Positions 5,588 through 14,986 are shown, counted from the stretch's first letter. The stretch: 15,677 nt of DNA from an uncultured Bacteroidales bacterium (GCA_937898205.1 CALEJC010000249.1:1-15677), one strand, 5' to 3'. The notes: generated by a model from the sequence alone, not told the origin. Translations and numbers: made by a program.

Positions 5588-8358
5588 AAGTATTCACAAT
5601 TATCTGTTTCGACATACCACACCACAGCTGCCTTGACTTTATAACCCAAAGACTCATACAACCCGGCATAGCGACCAACCTGCTTGAGATATTTCTTCTC
5701 CGGCAAGCCGAATTTAAAATCTACAACAGTCACGCCATCATCGTCCAGCACTACCCTGTCAGGGCGGTACTCGCTTCCATCGGAAGCAAATATGCTTCGC
5801 TCATTGAGGACAGTGGCAGCATCATCAAACCACTGCGGATGTGCAGCTACTCGCTTCTCAAGCAGATCAGCAGCCAGGGCAGCCTCACTTTCAGACAGAA
5901 GCGCATCCTTGACTGCAGCTGCAACTGCCCCACGCACATCTCTCACGCTATCGACATGAGAGAGGATCTCGTGCAGCACGATGCCTCTGACGCGTGGCGA
6001 ATCCACCCCGGCGGCAACTCCCTCATCCGTAAAGAAGTCCACAGCCTCCACCGAAGGCGACAGCCTGCCGCCAAGCGCTGTCGAGCAATATGCCACAGGC
6101 ATCTCCTGCTCAAGTTGCTCGCGTTTGCGCTGCAGCCTGGTGTAGTCATAAGGCTCACCGCTGTGCCATTCTTCCATGCCACCGATGTACTCATAGAGCA
6201 GGCTTGAGAAATTGTTGTATTCGGCTTTGCCCTTTGCCAGACTATCTTTAAACTTCTTGGTAGGAGGTGCTGATATGATGTGGAGGGACTTTTCTGCACG
6301 AGTCAGCGAGACATAGAAGATATTGATATTGTCTATGAGCTGCTGGCGGGCTTCTTCGTCTCTATGCGGAGCAAAGGCAGATTCTGCCGCAGCCTTGCCC
6401 AAGCTCACAGGATAGATGCCCTTCAAATCGGCGTTGTCAGTGCTGCCCTCCGACAGATGACACCACTTCGTACCGGCCTTATAAAACTCCACCTCATCGG
6501 CAAACGGAAATATCACAAACGGAAACTCAAGACCCTTGGACTTATGGACTGTCAGAATCCTCACTGCAGTCCCCGAGTCCGGAGTGCTGATGCACAGAGA
6601 CTTATCCTTCCAATATTTAAGAAATTGAGTCAGATTATTTCCATAGTTGGTCGACCACGACAATAGTTCATCCAGGAAAGACTGGACATAAAGCTGCTCA
6701 CCATCAAATACTTCCGGATCTGTCTTGTGCATCTCTCTTAGCAGATGTTCACACAGGTCGACAAGCGAATGATAGCTTTCCGGAAACTCAACGCCCATCT
6801 CCCGCGAGAGGAACGCGCCAAGCTGATCGTCAGGCGCATCAAATGCCGAGAGAAGCGACACCAGACGGCGCACCGCCAGAGAGGAATGGACATCGAGAGA
6901 GTCGTCTGAAATAATCGGGATCTCCTTCTCGATCAGAAAATCGGCAACCTGCTTGCCAAAAACATTTTTCCTCACCAGCACTGCAATATCTCCCCACTGG
7001 GCTCCCGCCTCTCTTGCTGCCATTATCGAATCATATACCATCTGCTTCTGATCTTCGGTATATGAGACACGCACATAACCTCGCTGAGGATCCTTGGTCA
7101 TAGGGTTCTGGACCACATCGGAATAAATCTCCTGCAGACCGAGTCTTGAAGCGGCAAAAGTAAAGAAGGCATTGTTAAATGAAACCACTTCCCTTGCACT
7201 TCGCCAGTTGTTGTCAAGAACCTCTATCCGGGCATTTGGAAACTCCTGAGCAACTGTTTTACCGAGGAGCTGCCAGTCCGAGTCCCTAAATCGGTAAATA
7301 CTTTGCTTGATGTCTCCTACAACAAGATTGCTTCCTTTTGAGTCTGCTTCTTTGAGTAGCGGAAGGAAGTTTTCCCATTGGATGTTGGATGTATCCTGAA
7401 ACTCATCCAGCAAGAAATGATCATACCTGACTCCTATCTTTTCAAAAACAAATGGCGCATCGCTGCCTCCGATGATCTCCTTTAAGAAGACATTGGACTC
7501 ATCCAGGCACATTACGTTTTTCTCCTTGGTCAGCGCGTCAAACTCCTTGCTGATCTCGCCACTCAGGCCGAGACTGAAGATGAGGCTTTTGATGATATGA
7601 GCAGTGACATACTCACTATAATTATCGTCTTTGTAGGCTGCCAGGTCAGGGTTTTTCTTGAGAAGCGTCTTCTTGTTGGTAAAATCCAGGCGTTTGCCCG
7701 GCTCTGCTTCAAATCCATAAGATGCAACAACCGCTTCAAAGGAAGAGATGATCTCATCACAAGTCACGGCAAGATCTCTTAATCTCTCCCTCTCAAGGAA
7801 ATCCGTCTCCTCTCCGGAAGCCTTGAGCGCAGCAGAGAGCTTGCGATAATCTTCGCGTTTGAGTTGCTTGCCGATATCATACAAGCCATCTTCGATATTT
7901 AGTTTCTGGCCCTGCTCAAGCAGCGGAGCGACACTGGATTTTATCCACTCGATCAACTCCTTATCATCTTCTGTGAGGGAATCAAGTATACGGTCGACGG
8001 ATTCGTGGATCAGAGATGTCCTGTCCAGCTCTATCTGGTAGTCATCCATCTGCCCGATCTCCCTGGAAAAAGACTTCAACGCCCTCTGGAAAAACTTGTC
8101 TATTGTAGTGACAGAAAAAGCACTATAGTCATGAAGGATGTCTATAAGCAGCTTCTTTGCCTTGGGCTCCTCGCTGTCATACAGATCGCGCAGGATGCGT
8201 GATTTCATCTCGGCAGTGGCTTTGTTGGTAAATGTCACTGCGAGGATGTGCCTATATGGACATGGGTCCTTGCTCTTCAGGAGAAGGTCTATATAGGTTT
8301 TGGAAAGACGATAGGTTTTTCCTGAACCTGCACTTGCCTTTAGGATCTTGACACTCAT
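5584..8358 (-). CDS. addA: AddA-type UvrD/Rep helicase-nuclease subunit
   Basis: Motor and nuclease subunit of the AddAB double-strand-break resection complex (functional equivalent of RecBCD). From ATG 8358 the protein has 924 residues. Superfamily 1 helicase motifs in order: Walker A ASAGSGKT (8-15), Ia TFTNKATAEMK, Walker B LLDEFQD (316-322), motif III VGDIKQSIYRFR (347-358), IV NNWRS (383-387), V VHKSKGLEF (604-612), VI YVSLTRAE (682-689). The C-terminal RecB-family nuclease is intact: H796 in GIVLHEIL, D867 in RPDRVV, D880 and K882 in VVDFKFG, Q893 and Y897 in QVGRY. Bacillus AddA has about 1,230 residues, so this is a compact version. A TTG at 8367 opens the same frame, but ATG 8358 gives the ATGA overlap with the addB stop and is preferred. 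Confidence 0.93.
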   Translation of the reverse strand: MSVKILKASAGSGKTYRLSKTYIDLLLKSKDPCPYRHILAVTFTNKATAEMKSRILRDLYDSEEPKAKKLLIDILHDYSAFSVTTIDKFFQRALKSFSREIGQMDDYQIELDRTSLIHESVDRILDSLTEDDKELIEWIKSSVAPLLEQGQKLNIEDGLYDIGKQLKREDYRKLSAALKASGEETDFLERERLRDLAVTCDEIISSFEAVVASYGFEAEPGKRLDFTNKKTLLKKNPDLAAYKDDNYSEYVTAHIIKSLIFSLGLSGEISKEFDALTKEKNVMCLDESNVFLKEIIGGSDAPFVFEKIGVRYDHFLLDEFQDTSNIQWENFLPLLKEADSKGSNLVVGDIKQSIYRFRDSDWQLLGKTVAQEFPNARIEVLDNNWRSAREVVSFNNAFFTFAASRLGLQEIYSDVVQNPMTKDPQRGYVRVSYTEDQKQMVYDSIMAAREAGAQWGDIAVLVRKNVFGKQVADFLIEKEIPIISDDSLDVHSSLAVRRLVSLLSAFDAPDDQLGAFLSREMGVEFPESYHSLVDLCEHLLREMHKTDPEVFDGEQLYVQSFLDELLSWSTNYGNNLTQFLKYWKDKSLCISTPDSGTAVRILTVHKSKGLEFPFVIFPFADEVEFYKAGTKWCHLSEGSTDNADLKGIYPVSLGKAAAESAFAPHRDEEARQQLIDNINIFYVSLTRAEKSLHIISAPPTKKFKDSLAKGKAEYNNFSSLLYEYIGGMEEWHSGEPYDYTRLQRKREQLEQEMPVAYCSTALGGRLSPSVEAVDFFTDEGVAAGVDSPRVRGIVLHEILSHVDSVRDVRGAVAAAVKDALLSESEAALAADLLEKRVAAHPQWFDDAATVLNERSIFASDGSEYRPDRVVLDDDGVTVVDFKFGLPEKKYLKQVGRYAGLYESLGYKVKAAVVWYVETDNCEYL

Positions 8359-11129
8359 CTTCCACAAATAGTTTTAAAGTCACAATACTTACAACTGTCA
8401 GGATCCTTGCTGCGCACAAACGGCACAGAGACGTCAGCAAGCTCTTTAAGCAGCTCTGAGAGTTTCTGCTCCATGATCTCCAAAAAGGCATCACAGAGCT
8501 CTATATTTTCTATATCCTTGATAAACAAGCGATTGGGCTGATATATAGAGTTAACAATCTTTTTACCTGAGTACTCCGACGACACCAGACGGTCATAGAT
8601 GTAGAGCTGCAGTGCAATCTTTGGCCTTAGTTTCTCTATACTTCCAAAGAGGTCCTGAGCCACCTTCTCCGCATTGGAGTCATTGATGATAAAATCGGCA
8701 TCGGTAACTTTTCCTGTCTTATAGTCCACGACTCTGACTTCTCCCGGGGTAAAGCTGTCAAAACGATCTATGTGGCCGATGAAGTTAAACCCGTCGACAT
8801 TCATCGTCTTGGTCGCTTCAAGGCCAAGCACCTTGAAGCTGTCCTTGCCATAGGAGGCAAGCAGCTCCATGTCACGAGAAATCACCTGGCGCACATAACG
8901 ACAGATCATATCCTCATAGATGAGGTTCTTGCCCACCAGCTCAAAACCCTTTATATTGCTGATGATACACTCCCTCACTGCTTTTACTATCTTATCCGCA
9001 GACATGAGATAATCCATGGTGATGATGCCGCCTTTGACAGTATAAAGATCCTGCATCACTTTATGGAAGACATTTCCTATCGTCCTGCTATCAAGAGACT
9101 CAAGCACTTCTTCTGTCTTGCCCAGTCCACAGACAGTATGGTAATAGAATTTTGCCGGGCAACTCAGATAGTTTTGAAGAGACGAAGCGGAAAGCTTCTT
9201 GCCCTTGATGATATCCACATGCGCCTGAGTCTTCTCAATAGTGTCCTCAGAAGTGTGAAGACCGATCGGCGCACGAGCAATAAGACGCTTCATATCAGCA
9301 CCGAAGTGCATCTCCAACTGCTTGATATAGCGGCTCTCCTCACCGCTCTTCAGCGCTTCGGTGCGGCTGTCATAGAGCAACCACACGTTTTCTGCCCGCT
9401 GTATCATGCGGTAGAAATAGTAGGCCCAGACGGCGTCCTGATACTCGTAGGTAGGAAGCCCGAAGCCCTTGCGAAGCTCGGCAGGAACAAACGAAGCACC
9501 TACGCTCTTACGCGGAAAGACGCCCTCGTTGCAGCTCAAGATTATCAGATTTTTGAAGTCTAGCGCTCGCGTCTCAAGCGGACCCATTATCTGCAAACCA
9601 GAAAGCGGCTCGCCCTGGAAAGGCACAGCCTTGCGAGAGAGCAGTTTGTCCAGCAGACGGAAATAGCTTGCAGGACGGATATCGAGCTGACGCTTCTCAA
9701 GACGCACAATGTCAAGGTAGTAGTCCTTGGCAAAGTCAAGCTCGAGGGCCATATCCGGATTGTCCTTCAGTAGCGGACCTATGTGGGTCAGTATCTCCTT
9801 TTGGTATGAGCAGATAGACGCCACATCGCTTATCGCCACCTTGAATATCTTGCTTAGAAGCGGCGTAACCGCCAACGAATCAATGCTGACATATTGCCTG
9901 AGCTCCCCCTTCACGCGAGCCACAAGTTGCTGCTCTTCTTCTGTGAGTATGCTCTTGAACAAGCTGTTGGAAAATACGGCAGAAAGCTGCTTGTGGTAGA
10001 CATACCACTTGTCATCCTTGAGACGCAGATGGATCTGCATTGTGGCAATATCGTGCATCAGCGACCAGAGGCTGCTGCCCGACATAGGATAGCCCATCGT
10101 CACATTGAGCTGCTGCAGATGCTCCGGAATGGAGTTGAGCACAGGAAGCAGCAGGTTTTCGTCCGGCAGCACAACCGCCGTCTCTATGCCGCGAGTGCCA
10201 AGCTGCTCAAATATCGATGGCAGCATCTTGGCCTGCCCCACAGAAGACGGGACACTGACGACGTTGAACTTAGCAGTCTTCAGACCTCCTTCATCCAGAT
10301 CAAAGGCCTGAGGGAAATCCGAGATATTCTGTGAGAGGAAGAATGAAGATTTATTCTTAGGGTCTTTGATCCACTCACTGCTATAATCCCAGCAGAATTC
10401 GGCGCGCGAAGAGTTTCTAAGGCGCTTGAGCAGCACCTTCTCACACTCGTTGAGTGCGTTAAGGCCCACAAAGACAAAGTTTACGTCTTCGGCAAAATGA
10501 GCCGAGAGCACATCCACGACACTCTCCTCCTTGAGGCGGGTGGCAAGTGCTCGGTAGACCTGACCTTCGTAGGATCTTCCCTTGGAGGTCAGGCTCTCGT
10601 TGAACTTCCTGTAGAGCGGAAGAAGGATATCCCAGATCTTGCGGAACTCTTCCTTATACTTCCCCGTCTTGTCAAAATGCCCGACAAATCTCTCTATTGC
10701 AGCCTTCTGATCGTCTGTGAGGTAGTCATAATCATCCTGGATGGCGCGGAATTCGGCCACATTGACAAAAAGAGACGCAGGGTCGACAAGATACTTATCC
10801 ACATCGTTGAAATCCCCTATGAGCACGCCACCCCAGAAGATAAACTCATCAAGGCTCTCGCTACAAGGATTCAATGACTTATAACAATCATACAACTCCA
10901 GCAGGAGGTCCACCTGATCGGTCGGATGAAAATCTGTGAGCTGATAGAAGAAGTCGTTCATAGTATAGAGCTGAGGGCTCAACATAGGACGTCTCTGCTC
11001 CGCTACACACTCACTCAGATATTTCTTAAAAAACGCAAGAGATCTCTTATTGGGGAAGATGAAACACCTTTTGTCCATCTCCCCCAATGAGAAATAATGT
11101 CTTGCTACCTGCTGAAGAAAAGCGGTCAT
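8355..11129 (-). CDS. addB: AddB-type PD-(D/E)XK nuclease subunit with iron-sulfur cysteines
   Basis: Second subunit of AddAB: it contributes a second nuclease, and in studied homologues an inactivated helicase fold that recognises the Chi-like site. The 924 residues show a helicase-like N-terminal half without Walker A; around residues 21-37 it reads RCFIFPNKRSLAFFKKY, so no ATPase is expected. A helicase motif V-like block, ETRALDFKNLIILSCNEGVFP, sits at 519-539. The C-terminal nuclease has H689 (IGNVFHKVM), D788 (GHIDRFD), D802 and K804 (VVDYKTGK), Q841 and Y845 (QLYIYD). Four Cys match the AddB 4Fe-4S staple: C657 in LSCPAKFYY, and C913, C916 and C922 (CxxC-x5-C) near the C-terminus. ATG 11129 follows the C1 peptidase stop by three bases, and its TGA overlaps the addA ATG. 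Sequence divergence from Firmicute AddB is high, but the motif set is diagnostic. Confidence 0.92.
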   Translation of the reverse strand: MTAFLQQVARHYFSLGEMDKRCFIFPNKRSLAFFKKYLSECVAEQRRPMLSPQLYTMNDFFYQLTDFHPTDQVDLLLELYDCYKSLNPCSESLDEFIFWGGVLIGDFNDVDKYLVDPASLFVNVAEFRAIQDDYDYLTDDQKAAIERFVGHFDKTGKYKEEFRKIWDILLPLYRKFNESLTSKGRSYEGQVYRALATRLKEESVVDVLSAHFAEDVNFVFVGLNALNECEKVLLKRLRNSSRAEFCWDYSSEWIKDPKNKSSFFLSQNISDFPQAFDLDEGGLKTAKFNVVSVPSSVGQAKMLPSIFEQLGTRGIETAVVLPDENLLLPVLNSIPEHLQQLNVTMGYPMSGSSLWSLMHDIATMQIHLRLKDDKWYVYHKQLSAVFSNSLFKSILTEEEQQLVARVKGELRQYVSIDSLAVTPLLSKIFKVAISDVASICSYQKEILTHIGPLLKDNPDMALELDFAKDYYLDIVRLEKRQLDIRPASYFRLLDKLLSRKAVPFQGEPLSGLQIMGPLETRALDFKNLIILSCNEGVFPRKSVGASFVPAELRKGFGLPTYEYQDAVWAYYFYRMIQRAENVWLLYDSRTEALKSGEESRYIKQLEMHFGADMKRLIARAPIGLHTSEDTIEKTQAHVDIIKGKKLSASSLQNYLSCPAKFYYHTVCGLGKTEEVLESLDSRTIGNVFHKVMQDLYTVKGGIITMDYLMSADKIVKAVRECIISNIKGFELVGKNLIYEDMICRYVRQVISRDMELLASYGKDSFKVLGLEATKTMNVDGFNFIGHIDRFDSFTPGEVRVVDYKTGKVTDADFIINDSNAEKVAQDLFGSIEKLRPKIALQLYIYDRLVSSEYSGKKIVNSIYQPNRLFIKDIENIELCDAFLEIMEQKLSELLKELADVSVPFVRSKDPDSCKYCDFKTICGR

Positions 11130-11132
11130 CTA

Positions 11133-12497
11133 TTATTCATCCAAAAACATAGGATCCCAAGATGGGAGCTTGATAGGCTCCTGCTCAAGCATCTTGAGCA
11201 CATCCTCCGGCACAAATCTCTTCTCGACCACGAGACGGAACATATATTCATTGAACCACTCGTCTGTCATGATGATGTTTCCTTTATATCCTGAAGCTGC
11301 GCCCCAGCTGTTTTCTACCATCCACTTCTGAGGTACACCATCCTTGAGGTCAACGGCGATGAGAGTCATCGCGTGTGAAGAACCACTTGCGTGAGTCATC
11401 ACTCTCTGCTTCTTATCCATCGAGAGATCTACGCCAAGAAGTGACTCGTAGTCAAAATTATTGAGGTCGGCAACTCCTGTAGAGCGGTTGAGGTACTTAG
11501 CCACATCGCAAGAGAAATACATGGCCACATTGGCCTTGATGGATGCGATGGCCATCTCCTTGATGCGCTCGATAGGGAGATTGACATAGAGCCAGTTCTG
11601 TCCGTCGTAGGTGTGACGGTCATACTCGATCTCATATACTTTGCCGTATTCTCTGACAGGGTCGTTCATCAACATCACATAGTTACCCTCAAGATCATAG
11701 CCGAGGAGCTCCTGATAAAACGACTGAGGAGTGTAGGTCTTGCCTTTCCACTCAAACTCTGCAGGTGGCACGCCAAGGCAGATCGCAAGCACATGATAAA
11801 CCTCCTTGAGCGCCTCAAGCTTCTGATCCTGAAGATATTGAGGAAGATGACGCTTGCTCACTCCCTGAGGAGTCTCTCTGAGAGCAAGACCCCACTTGCG
11901 AAGCAAAGTCTTCATGTGTGTAGCCATGGCTGAGGTGTTGTTGGCAACATAGCTCTCAGGCATTGCAGAAGCCGGCACCAGACCATACTTGGTCACAAGG
12001 TTGGCAACTCCTGTAAATGTACCGCCATCACTGATAGGGTTTGAGAAAAGCCAGTCCACCTGACGGTCCTCAAACGGAAGATCTCTTGTGTCAATAACAG
12101 CCTGAAGGAAAAGATTGGCCTTTTCAAGCTGATCCCAGAAGAAGTTGTAGTTCTGAGAAAACTGGAAGTTACCCAAATCCCACTTCTCTATAGCGGCAGC
12201 TCTGAGCACATTAAGACCGGTAAAAAGCCAGCAGCGACCTGAAGATTTCTGGTCAGTGATGCCGATGGTCTTGACTCTATCAGAGAAGTTGGTATCAATC
12301 ATAGCGCTGTTTTCAGCATTTGCCGTGAGCACTGAGATTGAGGTTGTATTGATGGCATTGCGCACAGCCTTGTCATAGGCTGAACCTTCATAACCTTTTG
12401 AAATCTCTGCAAGCATCTCATCTGTGATGCTGCCTGGGGTCTGTGCCGCTGCGCTGATACATGCACACGCAAGGGCGAGGGTCAAAATCTTTTTCAT
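11133..12497 (-). CDS. Exported C1 family peptidase, bleomycin hydrolase / aminopeptidase C type
   Basis: Papain-like cysteine aminopeptidase of the bleomycin hydrolase (PepC) family. From ATG 12497 it has 454 residues, matching the family. Catalytic set: Q83 and C89 in TDQKSSGRCWLFTGLN, H375 in SGSSHAMTLIAVD, N396 in MVENSWGAASGYKG. The tail LPSWDPMFLDE resembles the C-terminal arm that in bleomycin hydrolases reaches into the active site and gives aminopeptidase activity. Unlike classic cytosolic members it begins with a signal peptide (MKKILTLALACACISAAAQ), so it should act in the periplasm or outside. A longer frame to 12548 would place 17 extra residues before this signal and run into rmuC; it is rejected for that reason. 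It sits 10 bases after rmuC and 3 bases before addB. Confidence 0.93.
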   Translation of the reverse strand: MKKILTLALACACISAAAQTPGSITDEMLAEISKGYEGSAYDKAVRNAINTTSISVLTANAENSAMIDTNFSDRVKTIGITDQKSSGRCWLFTGLNVLRAAAIEKWDLGNFQFSQNYNFFWDQLEKANLFLQAVIDTRDLPFEDRQVDWLFSNPISDGGTFTGVANLVTKYGLVPASAMPESYVANNTSAMATHMKTLLRKWGLALRETPQGVSKRHLPQYLQDQKLEALKEVYHVLAICLGVPPAEFEWKGKTYTPQSFYQELLGYDLEGNYVMLMNDPVREYGKVYEIEYDRHTYDGQNWLYVNLPIERIKEMAIASIKANVAMYFSCDVAKYLNRSTGVADLNNFDYESLLGVDLSMDKKQRVMTHASGSSHAMTLIAVDLKDGVPQKWMVENSWGAASGYKGNIIMTDEWFNEYMFRLVVEKRFVPEDVLKMLEQEPIKLPSWDPMFLDE

Positions 12498-12507
12498 CGT
12501 ATCGTGT

Positions 12508-13878
12508 TTAATTAATCTGCATTTCTTCGTCGCACTCCAGACCTTCACTCAGGTCCATCGGGATCACGGATTCAGCTCCGCGCACCATGCGGGTTCCCGG
12601 CTTGAGTCTGGCATTGGATCTCTTTGGAGAGAGTCCGAGCTTTTCAAGCTTATCTATCTTCTTGATGACAGACTGGTTGGAGTCTACAAGTTTCTTCTTG
12701 GACTCCTGATAGCTTTTATCCACTTTCTGGAGAAGATTGCCCACCTCAACATAGGACTCCAGCCAGGACTTGAGCTGGCTCATCAGCTCTGAGGCAGTCT
12801 TGTATACTTCTGCAATATTTCTCTCCTGATCGTGCTGCTTCCAGGTCATGAGTACCATATTAAGCACAATCATCAGCGTCATCTGGCTCACAATCAGCAC
12901 CTTGGCATCTTTAGCCTGCTGCCATAGAAGCGGCTCTTCCTCAAGCATCAGGTTGAAGGCCGACTCTATCGGAATAAACATTATGTTGTAGTCCAGTTTC
13001 TTCTTGCCTTCTGCTATATAGGAAGCATAGTTCTTGGTCTTGAGTTCATCCACATGCTTGCGCACGCTCTCGACGTGCTCTCGAGCATATCTGTTTCTCT
13101 CCTCGACCGTCTGCGCTTCGTAGTATGCCACAAACGCCTTGAGGCTGACCTTTGAATCCACGATTACCTCTGTATCATCAGGATAATATACAATCACATC
13201 CGGGATCATGGTCTTGCCGTCGTCGCTCTTGATTTCGTGACCATTTGCGTCCCGCATCACACCCTGAGTGGCAAAGTGCACTCCTTCCTCCATGCCGGCG
13301 CTCTTGAGCAAGTCCACAAGCAGCATTTCACCGAAGTCGCCCTGCATCTTGCTGCGGCCCTTGAGCGCATTGGCGAGGTTGCGGGCTTCGTCTCCGACGG
13401 TCTTGCTCTGCTCCATCAGGTGCTTGATCATTTCGCTCATGCGGGCTTCCTGCTTTGCCGCATTGACGCTGCTGTCCTGCACGCTCTTGCCTAGCTCGCC
13501 AAACTTCTCCTTTATCGGTTTGAGGAGTTCCTCTATGGACTCATTGTTTTTGCGGCGCAGGGCTTCGCTATTCTGCTCCGAGAGAAGTCTGAACGACTCT
13601 TCCAGCTGCTTGCGCTGACTGGCGAGGGTTGCCTCTCTCTCTTCATTCAGGCGCTTCTGTGCCTGCTCATCCTGCGTTTTGAGCGCTTCATAGGACTCCT
13701 TCTGGGCACAAAGGCGCTCTTCCAGCGTGGCCTTGGCGATCTCCAACTCGGACTTCTGTTGCATCAGAGACTCCCTCTGCTGCTCTGACACAGCAAGACG
13801 ACGGCTGAAAACAACAAGTACTACGACCAAAGCTACAAGTAGGACTAAGGCTGCGATGAGAAGGATAGTTATGTCCAT
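12508..13878 (-). CDS. rmuC: DNA recombination protein RmuC homologue
   Basis: RmuC was identified in E. coli as limiting recombination-dependent inversion at short repeats; it is predicted to be a membrane-tethered nuclease-like protein, though its biochemistry is poorly known. The 456 residues contain an N-terminal transmembrane helix (about 3-24), a long Glu/Lys/Gln-rich coiled coil (about 30-175) and the RmuC domain (about 176-415). Typical domain blocks are MQGDFGEMLLVDLLKSAGM (178-196), PDVIVYYPDDTEVIVDSKVSLKAF (starting 226; D227, D241 and K243 form a PD-(D/E)XK-like pattern), FIPIESAF (301-308) and the MTWKQHDQERNIAEV block. A short acidic tail follows. ATG 13878 is one base after the alr stop, so it is co-transcribed with alr. 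Position in the same cluster as addAB fits a role in DNA-end metabolism. Confidence 0.93.
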   Translation of the reverse strand: MDITILLIAALVLLVALVVVLVVFSRRLAVSEQQRESLMQQKSELEIAKATLEERLCAQKESYEALKTQDEQAQKRLNEEREATLASQRKQLEESFRLLSEQNSEALRRKNNESIEELLKPIKEKFGELGKSVQDSSVNAAKQEARMSEMIKHLMEQSKTVGDEARNLANALKGRSKMQGDFGEMLLVDLLKSAGMEEGVHFATQGVMRDANGHEIKSDDGKTMIPDVIVYYPDDTEVIVDSKVSLKAFVAYYEAQTVEERNRYAREHVESVRKHVDELKTKNYASYIAEGKKKLDYNIMFIPIESAFNLMLEEEPLLWQQAKDAKVLIVSQMTLMIVLNMVLMTWKQHDQERNIAEVYKTASELMSQLKSWLESYVEVGNLLQKVDKSYQESKKKLVDSNQSVIKKIDKLEKLGLSPKRSNARLKPGTRMVRGAESVIPMDLSEGLECDEEMQIN

Positions 13879-13879
13879 A

Positions 13880-14980
13880 TTATTTTTTGATTATACGCTC
13901 AATGCGTTGAGGGATGGATGTAAAAATCTCATAAGGGATCGTGCCGAGGGTTTCAGCAAGAGTCTCGATGCGAGGATTGCGGCCAAAAATGGTCACTGTA
14001 TCGCCGGCCTTGACATCAAGACCTGTAACATCAAGCATGGTCATATCCATGCAGATATTTCCTATGGTAGGCACAAGCTGTCCGTTGAGCTCGAAGCTTG
14101 CCGCTCCACAACCCAGATGACGGTCGATGCCATCGGCATACCCCACAGGGATAGTCGCGATATCGGTGCCGCCGGCAGCAATCTTTCCGTGGCGTCCATA
14201 GCCCACAGCACCGTCTTCTTCTGTCAGGTGCTTGACCTGCAAGACTTTTACCTTGAGGGAAGCCACCACGCTGAGCTTGACGTCACTGACCGCACTGATG
14301 CCGTAGATACCGATGCCCAGGCGCACCATATCAAACTGATATTCAGGATATAGCTGAATTCCTGCCGAGTTGAGCACATGCCACATCGGCTTGTAACCCA
14401 GAGCAGCTCCGATGGCGCCGGCATAGCGCTGGAACTTGTCTATCTGCGAGAGGCTATATTCGCGACATTCCGCATCCGAGAGATGCGAATATATAGACTT
14501 GACCTTTATCTGAGGATGAGCCTTCAGGAACTCACACAGCTCATCCAACTCGCTGCTCATAAAGCCCAGTCGATGCATGCCGGTGTCGAGCTTGATGTGC
14601 ACCGGATACTCCCTAATGCCACGCTCGTCAAGGTACGAGCAGAAAGACTGAAGAGTATAGAGGTTGGGGATGCCCGGCTCCAGCTTTGACTCCACTATCT
14701 CAGGGAAGAAGTCCACCCCGCTTGTGAGCACAAGGATAGGAAGAGAGATGCCGCTACGGCGAAGTTGCACACCTTCGATCGGCAACGCGACTGCAAGGTA
14801 ATCGGCACCTTCTGCCTGCAGAAGCGACGCAAACTCCACAGCGCCATGGCCGTAGGCATTGGCTTTTACAAGCACAAGAAGTTTGGTGCTTGGACGCAAC
14901 AGAGATCGGAAGTAACGGTAATTACTCCTGAAACCCTGAGTGCTCAACTCCAACCTTGAAAAGTCGTTTTCACTATACAT
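13880..14980 (-). CDS. alr: Alanine racemase
   Basis: PLP enzyme interconverting L- and D-alanine in the cytosol, supplying D-Ala for peptidoglycan. The 366 residues are standard length. PLP-binding Lys39 sits in LVLVKANAYGHG; the second catalytic base Tyr261 in VGYGRHGK; K130 and R137 in KLDTGMHRLGF match the carbamylated Lys and the Arg of the Geobacillus enzyme; R220 in VRLGIGIYG matches the Arg that contacts the PLP ring nitrogen. Numbering agrees with the Geobacillus enzyme to within a few residues, which supports ATG 14980. It is a stand-alone enzyme; many Bacteroidota also carry a MurF-Alr fusion, which cannot be checked here. It heads the six-gene minus-strand cluster and has its own promoter just upstream, with almost no leader. 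Confidence 0.95.
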   Translation of the reverse strand: MYSENDFSRLELSTQGFRSNYRYFRSLLRPSTKLLVLVKANAYGHGAVEFASLLQAEGADYLAVALPIEGVQLRRSGISLPILVLTSGVDFFPEIVESKLEPGIPNLYTLQSFCSYLDERGIREYPVHIKLDTGMHRLGFMSSELDELCEFLKAHPQIKVKSIYSHLSDAECREYSLSQIDKFQRYAGAIGAALGYKPMWHVLNSAGIQLYPEYQFDMVRLGIGIYGISAVSDVKLSVVASLKVKVLQVKHLTEEDGAVGYGRHGKIAAGGTDIATIPVGYADGIDRHLGCGAASFELNGQLVPTIGNICMDMTMLDVTGLDVKAGDTVTIFGRNPRIETLAETLGTIPYEIFTSIPQRIERIIKK

Positions 14981-14986
14981 ATCTCA

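Noticed and set aside
5012..5644. 210-residue plus-strand open frame opposite mltD and the end of addA
   Set aside because: Antisense to the catalytic region of the transglycosylase; rich in Cys, His and Ser as shadow frames often are, with no motif.
8359..8367. TTG start of addA three codons upstream
   Set aside because: ATG 8358 gives the ATGA overlap seen at other junctions here and places Walker A at the usual distance from the N-terminus.
8772..9563. 263-residue plus-strand open frame inside addB
   Set aside because: Antisense to a well-supported addB with complete motifs; no promoter box, no recognisable domain, and the composition expected of a shadow frame.
12498..12548. 17-residue upstream extension of the C1 peptidase
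   Set aside because: It would bury the signal peptide and overlap the rmuC 3' end; ATG 12497 opens directly into the signal peptide.
13727..14353. 208-residue plus-strand open frame spanning the alr/rmuC junction
   Set aside because: It lies opposite two genes with clear family motifs and has no promoter or ribosome site.
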